Positions 6,813 through 14,563 of a stretch of DNA of 38,242 bases are shown here, in pieces. The notes under the pieces are model-generated. The model did no database searches and had not been told where the DNA came from. It worked only from the letters and a program-made list of their open reading frames with translations. Position 1 is the first letter of the stretch. Every line of letters starts with the position of its first letter. Location: the IMG/VR virus record IMGVR_UViG_3300043015_001078, positions 1 to 38,242 of that record. The stretch is one strand, 5' to 3'. Both the position numbers and the translations under genes were made by a program. Source of the DNA: a virus.

Positions 6813-7055
6813 ATGTTTAATGTAAGCGCACCGTCTTGGTTTCAGGATGCCCCTTGCGTTGGAGAAGACAAGTTGTTCTTTTCTGCGCACCCATCTAAGA
6901 GAAGGATGGCGGTGTCGATGTGTAATAATGTTTGTCAACACACGGAAGAGTGTTTGAAGTTTGCTTTAGATAGTGGACAGACTGTTGGGGTTTGGGGTGG
7001 AAAGACTGGGCCAGATTTGGTCCGTCTTTCGGAAGTGTTGTCTGATGTTAACTGA
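6813..7055 (+). CDS. WhiB-like Fe-S transcription regulator
   Basis: An 80-aa protein with the WhiB layout: DAPCVGEDKLFF (C15), a cysteine group MCNNVCQHTEEC (C37, C41, C47), then the GVWGG turn (about 59-63) and a short C-terminal helix. WhiB proteins bind a [4Fe-4S] cluster and act with the host primary sigma factor; phage versions such as mycobacteriophage TM4 WhiB can repress host whiB genes. Unusually, the second and third cysteines are spaced CX3C rather than the usual CX2C. The C-terminal DNA-binding tail is short and not strongly basic. GGAG lies 8 nt before the ATG. The downstream gene overlaps by 11 nt. Confidence 0.85.
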   Translation: MFNVSAPSWFQDAPCVGEDKLFFSAHPSKRRMAVSMCNNVCQHTEECLKFALDSGQTVGVWGGKTGPDLVRLSEVLSDVN

Positions 7056-7431
7056 GTATGAAGAGTTTGACCACGATGTTCTTGCGGTTTTAAAGCGTGG
7101 TGACGTTGAGATAACGTTTGTGTCATCACCATCTGCCAGTCTTGATGGTAAGAACTTTTCTGTCGTGTCTTGGACGATAGACAAAATCACTATTGCTGTT
7201 GCGGAAGAGTATCTAAATAAGGACATTGATGATTTTATCGTTAGTGGTATTTTGAGCACGGTTGGAGATGATGCAACCGAAGAAGAAACAGTTAACGCAG
7301 TTAGAGAACACGCTATCCAGTTGTTCTCTGCTAAACTGACAGAAGTTTTCCGTGATGCAGTCACCGAGGTGGACGATCCGTTGAAGTATAGTTTGGACTA
7401 TGCGCTAGATCAACTTCTTGACGAGCAGTGA
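7045..7431 (+). CDS. Hypothetical acidic protein
   Basis: A 128-aa protein starting MLTEYEEFDHDV. Sequence is acidic, with a beta-rich N-terminal half (for example VEITFVSSP and ITIAVAEEYL) and helical C-terminal half (EETVNAVREHAIQLFSAKL). No motif is recognised. ATG 7045 has GGAAG 9 nt upstream and overlaps the whiB-like gene by 11 nt, so I reject the longer frame that would start inside it. Co-transcription with the regulator is likely. Confidence 0.65.
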   Translation: MLTEYEEFDHDVLAVLKRGDVEITFVSSPSASLDGKNFSVVSWTIDKITIAVAEEYLNKDIDDFIVSGILSTVGDDATEEETVNAVREHAIQLFSAKLTEVFRDAVTEVDDPLKYSLDYALDQLLDEQ

Positions 7432-7434
7432 GTG

Positions 7435-7463
7435 TTGACTCGTTGCTGATTTTTCAGTAAAAT
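7435..7463 (+). promoter_or_regulatory. Promoter of the recombination operon
   Basis: TTGACT (7435-7440), a 17-nt spacer and TAAAAT (7458-7463). Transcription should start near 7470, leaving a short leader with AAGGAG before ATG 7495. It begins immediately after the stop of the preceding gene. Confidence 0.7.
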
Positions 7464-7494
7464 ACACGTAGTTACTATTTATTAAGGAGACTAT

Positions 7495-8007
7495 ATGTCT
7501 GATTTGTCTGGATCGGCTTCGACGCTAAACGAAGTTCATTCTTTATTGCGCACCCTTGAGGGGTGTATTATGCAACTTGGTGATGACATTGATTCCACCG
7601 AGAAAGAAGAGTTGTTGCAGTTTGCTAGTGACTTACATGCGGCGAAGGGTTATATTTCAGAATTGTTCAATGAGGTGCAGTCTGTCGTAACCGAACATTT
7701 GGGTCATTTGGCTGTACCTGTTACTGTTGACGGCGCTACTGTAGAAATTAAGTCGGGTTCCCCACGTAAGACTTGGGATCATCAATCACTGATTGAAGAT
7801 GTCAGTAAACGTATTGTTGACAGCAGTGTTGATTTGAATACTGGTGAAGTCATTAAGTCGCCCACGGAGATGATCCGTGAGGCTTTGCAGTTTGCAGGTA
7901 TATCGTATTGGAAGGTTACTAAGTTGAAGGAACTCCATTTGGACGCTGATGAGTACTGTGAAGTTGGGGAATCAAAGAAGAATCTAGTGATTAGGAGAAA
8001 CAAATGA
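7495..8007 (+). CDS. Conserved phage protein upstream of the annealase, function unknown
   Basis: A 170-aa protein. The N-terminal half (1-75) is helical and probably coiled (HSLLRTLEGC, ELLQFASDLHAAK). The C-terminal half contains GATVEIKSGSPRKTWDH (about 82-98) and a helical segment ending with basic RRNK. Similar short proteins sit before recombinase and Cas4-like genes in actinobacteriophages, suggesting a role in recombination or replication, but I do not recognise a biochemical family. AAGGAG lies 7 nt before the ATG, and its stop overlaps the next start (ATGA). Confidence 0.7.
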   Translation: MSDLSGSASTLNEVHSLLRTLEGCIMQLGDDIDSTEKEELLQFASDLHAAKGYISELFNEVQSVVTEHLGHLAVPVTVDGATVEIKSGSPRKTWDHQSLIEDVSKRIVDSSVDLNTGEVIKSPTEMIREALQFAGISYWKVTKLKELHLDADEYCEVGESKKNLVIRRNK

Positions 8008-8666
8008 GCCATATGTTACTTGCATTATCTGAACCGTTCGACTCTTCGGTTGAGCGTCAGTTAAAGAAAGGTGGGACAAGCCTTACTTATATTCCTGTTA
8101 GTGAGGTAATCAGTCGCCTAAATCGTGTACTTGGGGTTGACATGTGGTCTTACGAAATTATTTCGTGTGCCCGTGATGCGCTTGATCCAGATTTCGTTGT
8201 GGCACACGTCCGCTTGACTACAACATTTGTTCCTACCGATGAGGCTCCTGCCATCAAGATTGTCAAGGACGGTATTGGTGGTCAGAAAATTAAGCGTACT
8301 AAGAATGGCGATATCGTTGATCTAGGTGATGAAATGAAGGGCGCTGTATCAGACGCTTTGAAGAAGGCAGCACAGCATTTAGGTGTCGGCTTGTATCTTG
8401 CCCGTTCCGAAGAAGCAATGCACTTGGAGCGTGTTGAGGACGAAGCAGATTTGCCGATTAGCGCTGAGCATTTTGAGAAACTGCGAGGTGTTCTTAATAA
8501 TCAGCCACAGGACGTTATTGACGCTTGCCGTAGTCATTGGGCTACCATTTCTGACGGCGCTGAATTTGTCAATGAGAATGTGACAGCAACTCATTTGAGA
8601 GAAATGCTTGACTTCGTTAAGAATCGCAACGCTGAAGCGGCAGAAGAAGAGACAGATGCAGGATAG
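8004..8666 (+). CDS. Rad52/Sak-like single-strand annealing protein
   Basis: A 220-aa protein matching the Rad52/22 family pattern: YIPVSEVISRLNRVLG (about 30-45), a central beta sheet with MWSYEI and VAHVRLTT, a GGQKIKR loop, and the signature DEMKGAVSDALKKAAQHLG (about 110-128). Such proteins anneal complementary single strands during phage recombination-dependent replication. The C-terminal 80 residues are an acidic variable tail. Starts in an ATGA overlap with the preceding gene with AGGAG upstream, and is followed by a Cas4-like nuclease, the typical annealase-exonuclease pairing. It is the second recombinase here besides RecA. Confidence 0.85.
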   Translation: MSHMLLALSEPFDSSVERQLKKGGTSLTYIPVSEVISRLNRVLGVDMWSYEIISCARDALDPDFVVAHVRLTTTFVPTDEAPAIKIVKDGIGGQKIKRTKNGDIVDLGDEMKGAVSDALKKAAQHLGVGLYLARSEEAMHLERVEDEADLPISAEHFEKLRGVLNNQPQDVIDACRSHWATISDGAEFVNENVTATHLREMLDFVKNRNAEAAEEETDAG

Positions 8667-9438
8667 TTTAGACTTGGGTCCTGTTTCTTACGAGTACCCG
8701 AAGTATATGTCGCCAAGTTCTATTGGGACTTTTCAGCAGTGTCCACTAAAGTTCAAGTTTTCTAGGCTAGATAGGTTGCCTACTGAATCCACGGAGGCGC
8801 AGCATTTAGGATCGTTCGTTCATGAAGTTCTTGAAGAACTTTTTGCTCACCCTCGTGAAGAGCGCACTGAGGTCACTGCTCGCAAGTTGGCTCGTGATTT
8901 GTGGAATAACAAGTGGGAGGCTGAGTTTCGTGCGCTTAAAGAAAAGTGCGATGAGAATGAGTTCCGCTGGAAGGCGTGGTGGTGTATTGAGAATTACTTC
9001 GGAATGGAAGACCCTACTTCTTTTGACGCTACTGGAATTGAAGCCAAGATGGATGGAGACATTGACGGTGTACCTATCTTTGGCATTATTGACCGTTATA
9101 CCGTCGAAGACGGTAAGTTAGTTATCTCCGATTACAAGACTGGCAAGAAACCTCGTCCACAGTACGAGTGGGAGAAGAAGATGCAGATCACTATTTATAG
9201 CATTCTTCTAAAAGAGCAGACTGGCATGGATATTGAGCGTGCTGAGTTGCTGTATGTAAAGTCAGGCCAGTTTGCAAAGTATACAGTAGATGAAAAACTT
9301 GAGAATGCTGTTCGTGTGGAAGTACGAAATACTTGGGACGAAGTAAAGTCAATGTGTGACTCGGGTGAGTTTGAAACTAGGACTGGACCATTGTGTAACT
9401 GGTGCGATTTCAAAAGCCTTTGTCCTGAATGGAACTGA
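8656..9438 (+). CDS. Cas4/RecB-like PD-(D/E)XK nuclease with Fe-S cluster ligands
   Basis: A 260-aa protein. Motifs in order: SPSSIGTFQQCP (C29), a helix with GSFVHEVLE (H56), GIIDRY (D146), VISDYKTGKK (D159-x-K161) and a following Gln helix (MQITIYS), then the C-terminal CNWCDFKSLC (C247, C250, C256). Together these are the PDDEXK_1/Cas4 active site plus the four cysteines that hold a [4Fe-4S] cluster. It is predicted to resect DNA and feed the adjacent annealase. I choose ATG 8656, which overlaps the annealase stop by 11 nt, over an earlier in-frame codon inside that gene. No CRISPR array or other cas gene is present. Confidence 0.88.
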   Translation: MQDSLDLGPVSYEYPKYMSPSSIGTFQQCPLKFKFSRLDRLPTESTEAQHLGSFVHEVLEELFAHPREERTEVTARKLARDLWNNKWEAEFRALKEKCDENEFRWKAWWCIENYFGMEDPTSFDATGIEAKMDGDIDGVPIFGIIDRYTVEDGKLVISDYKTGKKPRPQYEWEKKMQITIYSILLKEQTGMDIERAELLYVKSGQFAKYTVDEKLENAVRVEVRNTWDEVKSMCDSGEFETRTGPLCNWCDFKSLCPEWN

Positions 9439-9441
9439 ACT

Positions 9442-9900
9442 ATGACTACTGTAAAAGATTTTGAGATAGTTGTTTCTGAAGATATCAAAAACAAGGCTTC
9501 GCAGCAGGATAGAGATTTATTGCGCTTGCCTGAGCACCATGAAAGGTGGAGAGAGTGTCTTGTAAATATTATTGAGACTGTCTCTTTCAAGATTGGTGAA
9601 CTAGACAAAGAAATTTCCGCTATCCGTAGTTCTTATTCAGACTTTATTACTGACCCTGCTGCCGGTCTTGAGGATCAACGTGAGAAGTCGAAACGTTTCA
9701 GGTTTTATGCAGAGAAGCGTCTTGCTGAAGTGGACAGGTTAATGGCGCTTGGTCAGCCCGCCGATCCTTCTCTTTCGTTGGCTACGTTCTTGCGTGATGC
9801 AATCATTGAACATAAGCGTTGGCATGAAGATAACGGTTTAGTTAATTCTGAGGGCGACGCTTGTTTATATGCCGCTCTTGATGGCGTTTGGAAGTTCTAA
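9442..9900 (+). CDS. Hypothetical helical protein
   Basis: A 152-aa, largely helical protein. A central segment (about 45-95) looks like a helical hairpin or coiled coil, and the C-terminus carries IIEHKRWHEDNG and DACLYAALDGVWKF. No family is recognised with confidence. It follows the Cas4-like gene by 3 nt, and its TAA overlaps the start of the glycosyltransferase (TAATG), so it links the recombination and carbohydrate genes in one transcript. Confidence 0.65.
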   Translation: MTTVKDFEIVVSEDIKNKASQQDRDLLRLPEHHERWRECLVNIIETVSFKIGELDKEISAIRSSYSDFITDPAAGLEDQREKSKRFRFYAEKRLAEVDRLMALGQPADPSLSLATFLRDAIIEHKRWHEDNGLVNSEGDACLYAALDGVWKF

Positions 9901-11018
9901 TGAAGATTGGTTTTGCATCTAATGACTGGTCTCGTTCTATGCATACCCATACCGGTTTGCCGGTAATGGGCGGTTCGGGTCATATCAGAATAGGGCAGTA
10001 CATAAATCCTTTACGCAAGAGGGGTATTGATGTTGTGTTAGGCATTTTAGCACACAACAATATTACTGGCACTTTTGGCATCCATTCTTGGGATAACACG
10101 GGCGACCATTTTGACTGCGATGTTATCATAATGCAGCGCTATATGCACAAGCAGGTTCTTCCCGATATGATTCGGGCACAGATGGCAGGGCAGATTATCT
10201 TTCAGGACGTTGACGACTGGTATTGGGGTTTAAGCAAAAAGAATGCTGCGTATTCGGCGTCGAACCCAAAACTCAATCTTGTTGAAAATGTTGATTGGTA
10301 CCGTAAGATCATTGAACAGTCTGATGGCGTGATTACGTCTACGCCTTTCCTCCGGGACAAGATGCTTGAATGGAATGACAATGTTGGTTTACAAACAAAC
10401 TATGTCAATACGGCGCAGTTCAGGAATGTCTCTGAGTTTGTTTCTGATGATCCAATTAGGAAATTAGTCGTAGGGTGGATGGGTTCTACTGCTCACAGAA
10501 GCGGGGACTTAGAAATCCTAAAGCCTTTCGCTAACAAGGTTGCTAAGTTTGCACGATTCCATCATACTGGTGACATCAAAGCACCAAATATTCCTAGGTT
10601 CCACAAGGAGATGGGGCTGAGTGCGGGGGTTGTGTCTACATCTCCCTTCTTACCTCCTCATTCTTTACAAGACGGTTTTCTTTTTAACGTTGGTATTGTT
10701 CCCCTGACTGATATTCCGTTCAATCACGCCAAGTCGTACATTAAGGGTTTGGAGTATGCTGCGGCGGGTATTCCTTTTGTAGCATCTTGGTCACCTCAAT
10801 ACGAGGAACTTGTGGAAACTCACGGTATCGGCCTGTTGGCTAGAAAGCCTTCAGAGTATGTGTCGTTGTTGGGTGATTTGTTAGATCACGATTACCGTAA
10901 AGAGCAGGCTGCATCAGTTCGTCAAAAGGTGAAACAGTTTGACGTTAAGGTCGGTGCAGGTAATCTTTATAATTTAATTAAGAAGATGTACAAAGAGGCG
11001 TGGAATGAAAAGAGGTAA
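9900..11018 (+). CDS. Glycosyltransferase, GT-B fold (GT4-like)
   Basis: A 372-aa protein predicted to transfer a sugar from a nucleotide donor. It opens with a Rossmann-like MKIGFASNDW, has IIFQDVDDWYWG (about 99-110), VGWMGSTAHRSGDLE (about 190-204, the donor domain entry) and the C-terminal donor-binding segment SYIKGLEYAAAGIPFVAS (about 278-295), typical of GT-B enzymes (K..EY.A.G.P.V.S). ATG 9900 overlaps the preceding stop as TAATG; ATG 9888 upstream is possible but makes a longer overlap. The acceptor is unknown. First of the coupled carbohydrate genes running to 15330. Confidence 0.82.
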   Translation: MKIGFASNDWSRSMHTHTGLPVMGGSGHIRIGQYINPLRKRGIDVVLGILAHNNITGTFGIHSWDNTGDHFDCDVIIMQRYMHKQVLPDMIRAQMAGQIIFQDVDDWYWGLSKKNAAYSASNPKLNLVENVDWYRKIIEQSDGVITSTPFLRDKMLEWNDNVGLQTNYVNTAQFRNVSEFVSDDPIRKLVVGWMGSTAHRSGDLEILKPFANKVAKFARFHHTGDIKAPNIPRFHKEMGLSAGVVSTSPFLPPHSLQDGFLFNVGIVPLTDIPFNHAKSYIKGLEYAAAGIPFVASWSPQYEELVETHGIGLLARKPSEYVSLLGDLLDHDYRKEQAASVRQKVKQFDVKVGAGNLYNLIKKMYKEAWNEKR

Positions 11019-11469
11019 GCCACTTCGTCGTACACCCCTCAAGCGGGGTACTAGTCAATTAAAGCGGACCCCACTTAAGCAGAGGTCAGACAAGATGAAG
11101 ACCAAGTATGTTGAGCGGCGATCCATAGTAGAAGAAATGTTAGCGAAGAATCCCGAATGTGATGCATGTCTTATCTTTGCGGCATACGATGGTAAGCAAG
11201 GCGTCGTGCATGTAAACAGAACAAATGATATCCACGAGTTAGTTAACCGGTCGCAGGGCGGAAGCATTCTGGAAGATGAGAATCTGTTCGCTGTTTGCCG
11301 ACCTTGCCATACTAGGATAACGATCAGGCCCAAGCAGGCTGAGGAACTTGGTTTACACTTAGAAAGTTGGTGTAACTCCAAAGAGTATTTTCAGGAGGCT
11401 GCTAGGGTTAGATCAGAGTGGACGAATGGTAGAGCAGCAAAACCGTATTGGATGGAAGAAGATGAGTAA
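11005..11469 (+). CDS. HNH endonuclease-like protein
   Basis: A 154-aa protein with a very basic N-terminus of PLRR/PLKR repeats (about 1-30), a CDAC knuckle (about 52-55), HELVNRSQGG (about 77-86), and NLFAVCRPCHTR (about 93-104). The His/Asn/Cys-x2-Cys arrangement is the zinc-supported beta-beta-alpha metal HNH fold. Freestanding HNH genes in phages act in homing or in packaging; I cannot tell which. It overlaps the GT-B gene by 14 nt and sits inside the carbohydrate operon. Confidence 0.78.
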   Translation: MKRGKPLRRTPLKRGTSQLKRTPLKQRSDKMKTKYVERRSIVEEMLAKNPECDACLIFAAYDGKQGVVHVNRTNDIHELVNRSQGGSILEDENLFAVCRPCHTRITIRPKQAEELGLHLESWCNSKEYFQEAARVRSEWTNGRAAKPYWMEEDE

Positions 11470-12121
11470 TAAAGATTGGTCGTTTTGTATCACTACTGGA
11501 TACGACGATGTTGATAAACTGCAAGAGGTTGTAGACTCTATTAGAAGTTTAACTATTCCTAATTATGAAATACTATTCATCGGTGATCAGACCGGCCTAC
11601 CGGATGGCTCACTCATAGGTGAAGATGTCACACACATCCACTTTGACGACTCGGTTAAGCCTAGATGGATTACCCGCAAGAAAAACATACTAGCACAGAC
11701 AGCGCAGTACGAAAATCTAGCGATGATGCATGACTACCACGTCTTTGATATTTGGTGGTATTCACACTTTCTTCAGTTTGAACAAGCGTGGGATATTTGT
11801 TCATGTCAGCAGTTATTTATAAACGGACACAGAGTACCTATGGATTGGTCTTTGTGGGATAAACCCGGAGCAGGGCGTGCGTGGGCACTACCTTACGATA
11901 ACTGGGATGAAACACAATATATGTATCTCGCCGGTGCATTTTTTATAGTAAAGAAAGATGTTATGCTTGCTGAGCCTTTAAATGAAGACTTGCTTTGGAA
12001 TGAAGAAGAAGACGTTGAGTGGTCTTTGAGAGTGAGAGATAAGTACAGAATGATTTGTAACGGTAAAAGTATCGTAAGACATAATAAGTGGCATCGACAT
12101 TTAGGGCCTGAACCATCATGA
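11462..12121 (+). CDS. Glycosyltransferase-like protein, GT-A fold
   Basis: A 219-aa protein (MSNKDWSFCITTGYDD...) resembling GT2-type enzymes: an N-terminal nucleotide-binding beta-alpha pattern (SFCITTGYDDVDKLQEVV and ILFIGDQTG), MMHDYHVF at the position of a metal-binding DxD (here an HDY variant), LAGAFFIVKK, and a late NEEEDVEWSLRVRD that matches the ED-x-W-x-x-R catalytic motif. The missing classical DxD means donor or metal use may differ. ATG 11462 has GGAAGAAG upstream and overlaps the HNH stop by 8 nt. Its stop overlaps the next start (ATGA). Confidence 0.75.
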   Translation: MSNKDWSFCITTGYDDVDKLQEVVDSIRSLTIPNYEILFIGDQTGLPDGSLIGEDVTHIHFDDSVKPRWITRKKNILAQTAQYENLAMMHDYHVFDIWWYSHFLQFEQAWDICSCQQLFINGHRVPMDWSLWDKPGAGRAWALPYDNWDETQYMYLAGAFFIVKKDVMLAEPLNEDLLWNEEEDVEWSLRVRDKYRMICNGKSIVRHNKWHRHLGPEPS

Positions 12122-13476
12122 TTAAATTAGTTATTTTTGATTTAGACGGTGTATTAGTAGATACGAAGGGACTGCATTTTGATGTGTTGAATCAGGCACT
12201 GGCTGAATGCAACCCTGAGTATGTGATATCATGGACGGATCATTTGTCTAAGTTTGACGGATTAAGTACAAGCAAAAAGTTGGCAATGCTGTCCGAGGAG
12301 CGGGGACTTCCTGAAGAAGACCATCATGAGATTTGGGAGAGAAAGCAAAGGCTTACGCAGAAGGCATTCTTGTCTGTTCCAGAAGACGAGAACGTTTCGG
12401 AGATTGTTGACTTGCTCCGGTCAGCAGGGATCAAGGTTGCTGTGGCAAGTAACAGTATTAGAAGCACAGTTGTTTCGGCGTTGTGCTCGTTGAACATCAT
12501 GCACAAGGTTGATTTCTTTGTAAGCAATCAGTGTGTCACAATGCCTAAGCCTCACCCGGAGATGTATTGGAAGGCGATGTCTAAGTTTGGGGTTTTACCT
12601 TCTGAAACATTAATTATTGAAGACTCACACGTAGGCAGACTGGGCGCACACCGCTCTGGTGCAAATGTCATGGGTATTAAAGACTCATACGATCTGAATA
12701 AGGAAAGAATAATGAAAATGGTAACATCCGACAATGATAAGTCATTTGCGTGGGAAGACGAGACTCTCAATGTTCTCATTCCCATGGCGGGCGCTGGTTC
12801 TAGGTTTTCCTCTGCGGGCTACACCTTCCCTAAGCCACTAATTGAGGTAAAGGGAAAGCCTATGATTCAGGCAGTGGTTGAAAATCTTAATGTTAAAGCC
12901 AAGTTCACTTACATTGTCCAACAAGAGCATTACGAAAAGTATAATTTGCTCCACTTACTTAACTTGATTACCCCCGGCTGCAACATTGTTACCGTGGATG
13001 GGATGACTGAAGGTGCGGCCTGCACAACTTTGCTAGCAAAAGAGTTTATTGACAATGATCAGCCGCTGATGATGGCGAACTCCGACCAGATTGTTGAGTG
13101 GGATGCTGGAGAAGCCTTGTATGCATTTACGACCGATCATAGCGACGGTAGTATCCTGACGTTTGAGGCTACGCACCCTAAATGGTCGTTTGCAAAACTT
13201 GGTGAAGACGGATACGTGAGTGAGGTTGCTGAAAAGAATCCAATCTCAAATATTGCTACTGTAGGAATCTACTTCTGGAAGAAGGGTAGTGATTACGTCA
13301 AGTATGCCGAGCAAATGATTGACAAAGACATTCGTACTAACGGTGAGTTCTATGTATGCCCTGTCTTCAATGAGGCAATCCTTGACGGTAAAAAGATTCG
13401 TACTTACAATATCAGTAAGATGTGGGGAATTGGTACCCCTGAGGACCTGACCACATATTTGGAGGCGACGAGATGA
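12118..13476 (+). CDS. Bifunctional HAD phosphatase/mutase-like and sugar nucleotidyltransferase
   Basis: A 452-aa fusion. Residues 1-215 are a HAD hydrolase of the beta-phosphoglucomutase type: FDLDGVLVDT (nucleophile D8, D10), VASNS, KPHPEMYW and IEDSHVGRLGAHRSG. Residues about 220-452 are a nucleotidyltransferase: LIPMAGAGSRF (GxGxRF), FPKPLIEVKGKPMIQ, MMANSDQIVEW (NSDQ at the metal site), and GIYFWKKG. A protein that both handles a sugar phosphate and activates it as an NDP-sugar would supply the flanking glycosyltransferases. Donor sugar and nucleotide are unknown. ATGA overlaps at both ends indicate tight coupling. Confidence 0.87.
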   Translation: MIKLVIFDLDGVLVDTKGLHFDVLNQALAECNPEYVISWTDHLSKFDGLSTSKKLAMLSEERGLPEEDHHEIWERKQRLTQKAFLSVPEDENVSEIVDLLRSAGIKVAVASNSIRSTVVSALCSLNIMHKVDFFVSNQCVTMPKPHPEMYWKAMSKFGVLPSETLIIEDSHVGRLGAHRSGANVMGIKDSYDLNKERIMKMVTSDNDKSFAWEDETLNVLIPMAGAGSRFSSAGYTFPKPLIEVKGKPMIQAVVENLNVKAKFTYIVQQEHYEKYNLLHLLNLITPGCNIVTVDGMTEGAACTTLLAKEFIDNDQPLMMANSDQIVEWDAGEALYAFTTDHSDGSILTFEATHPKWSFAKLGEDGYVSEVAEKNPISNIATVGIYFWKKGSDYVKYAEQMIDKDIRTNGEFYVCPVFNEAILDGKKIRTYNISKMWGIGTPEDLTTYLEATR

Positions 13477-14075
13477 GAACAGTAGTTGAGGTTGGTGCTA
13501 ATTTCGGTAATGATACTGAGCATCTTTCAGGCGGTAACTCAGGCAATGTCCGTGTGTACGCAATTGAGCCAACCCCCGAGTTGGTGACCCATTTGGAAGA
13601 CCGATTTGCTATGAACGATAATGTCACTGTTCATCCGGTTGCTATTGACTTGGAAGAGGGTAAAGCCCAATTCAACATTGCTGGTACCAGAGACTGGGGG
13701 TGCTCATCGCTTTATGAGTTCACCGAAGACATTCATGAGAAGTGGGAAGACCGACCGGACTTTGCGTTCACTGACCACGTGATTATTGACAAGGTGCGTT
13801 TGGATACGTTTATGGCAGATAACTCTATTGAATGGATTGACTACTTGTGGATCGACGCACAGGGTAATGACTTTAGGGCATTGAAGAGTTTAGGTGATCG
13901 TATTGAGCACGTTTCTGAGGGAAAGTGTGAAGGTGCTTACACCGTGGACTTGTACAGTAACACAGACAACCATGTTGATGATATTAAGGCATGGCTAGAA
14001 GAGCGAGGCTTTGCCTGCACTATTGTTCCAGACAACGTGGGTAAAGAAGCAGACGTACACTTTAAGAAGCCATGA
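13473..14075 (+). CDS. FkbM-family SAM-dependent methyltransferase
   Basis: A 200-aa protein with the SAM-binding motif VVEVGANFGND (about 4-14), the acidic end of strand 2 in VYAIEPTPEL (about 29-38), the post-motif VHPVAIDLEEG, and the FkbM signature around DYLWIDAQGNDFRALKSLG (about 123-141). FkbM enzymes O-methylate sugars and other small polar groups, which fits the carbohydrate context. Joined to both neighbours by ATGA overlaps. Confidence 0.85.
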   Translation: MRTVVEVGANFGNDTEHLSGGNSGNVRVYAIEPTPELVTHLEDRFAMNDNVTVHPVAIDLEEGKAQFNIAGTRDWGCSSLYEFTEDIHEKWEDRPDFAFTDHVIIDKVRLDTFMADNSIEWIDYLWIDAQGNDFRALKSLGDRIEHVSEGKCEGAYTVDLYSNTDNHVDDIKAWLEERGFACTIVPDNVGKEADVHFKKP

Positions 14076-14563
14076 TTTATATTTCGCATCGTGGCAATAT
14101 CAGTGGCCGCAATTCAGAGTTAGAAAACAAACCGCATTACATTGACGCTGCAATAGCAGCCGGTTACGACGTTGAGGTTGATGTCTGGCTGAATATGAGT
14201 TACGGTTTGTGCTTAGGCCATGATGATCCCCGCACTCCCATTGGTTTAGATTGGCTTCTTAGTCGTAGAGATAACTTGTGGATTCATTGTAAAAATAGTG
14301 ATGCTTTAAATGCTTTATTGTGCCAGAAAAGAAATGGCGGGTATTTACTGAATTGCTTCTTTCACACAGACGAAGCCTATGTTTTGACTTCAGCAGGACA
14401 AGTGTGGTGTTATCCGGGTATGCCCGCACTAGTTATGAATACATCTATTAATGTGTGCCCGGAATGGAAAAGGGATACCTGTTATGACCCAGATACCTAT
14501 ACTGGATTCGCTGGCGTGTGTTCTGATTATGTCAAGGAGATTAAAGAATGTTTAGAGAAGTAG
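14072..14563 (+). CDS. Glycerophosphodiester phosphodiesterase-like (GDPD) TIM-barrel protein
   Basis: A 163-aa protein with GDPD-like motifs: ISHRGNISG (about 4-12), VEVDVWL (about 34-40), LGHDDP (about 48-53) and LWIHCKN (about 70-76). These are the His/Glu/Asp/His residues that bind metal and cleave phosphodiesters. It is shorter than the usual 240-aa family, so the barrel is compact or incomplete. Small versions are found in polysaccharide gene clusters with unclear substrates. Coupled to its neighbour by ATGA. Confidence 0.72.
   Translation: MIYISHRGNISGRNSELENKPHYIDAAIAAGYDVEVDVWLNMSYGLCLGHDDPRTPIGLDWLLSRRDNLWIHCKNSDALNALLCQKRNGGYLLNCFFHTDEAYVLTSAGQVWCYPGMPALVMNTSINVCPEWKRDTCYDPDTYTGFAGVCSDYVKEIKECLEK

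Noticed and set aside
8656-9438. CRISPR-associated Cas4
   Set aside because: The nuclease is Cas4-like but there is no repeat-spacer array or cas1/cas2; pairing with the Rad52-like annealase indicates a phage recombination nuclease.
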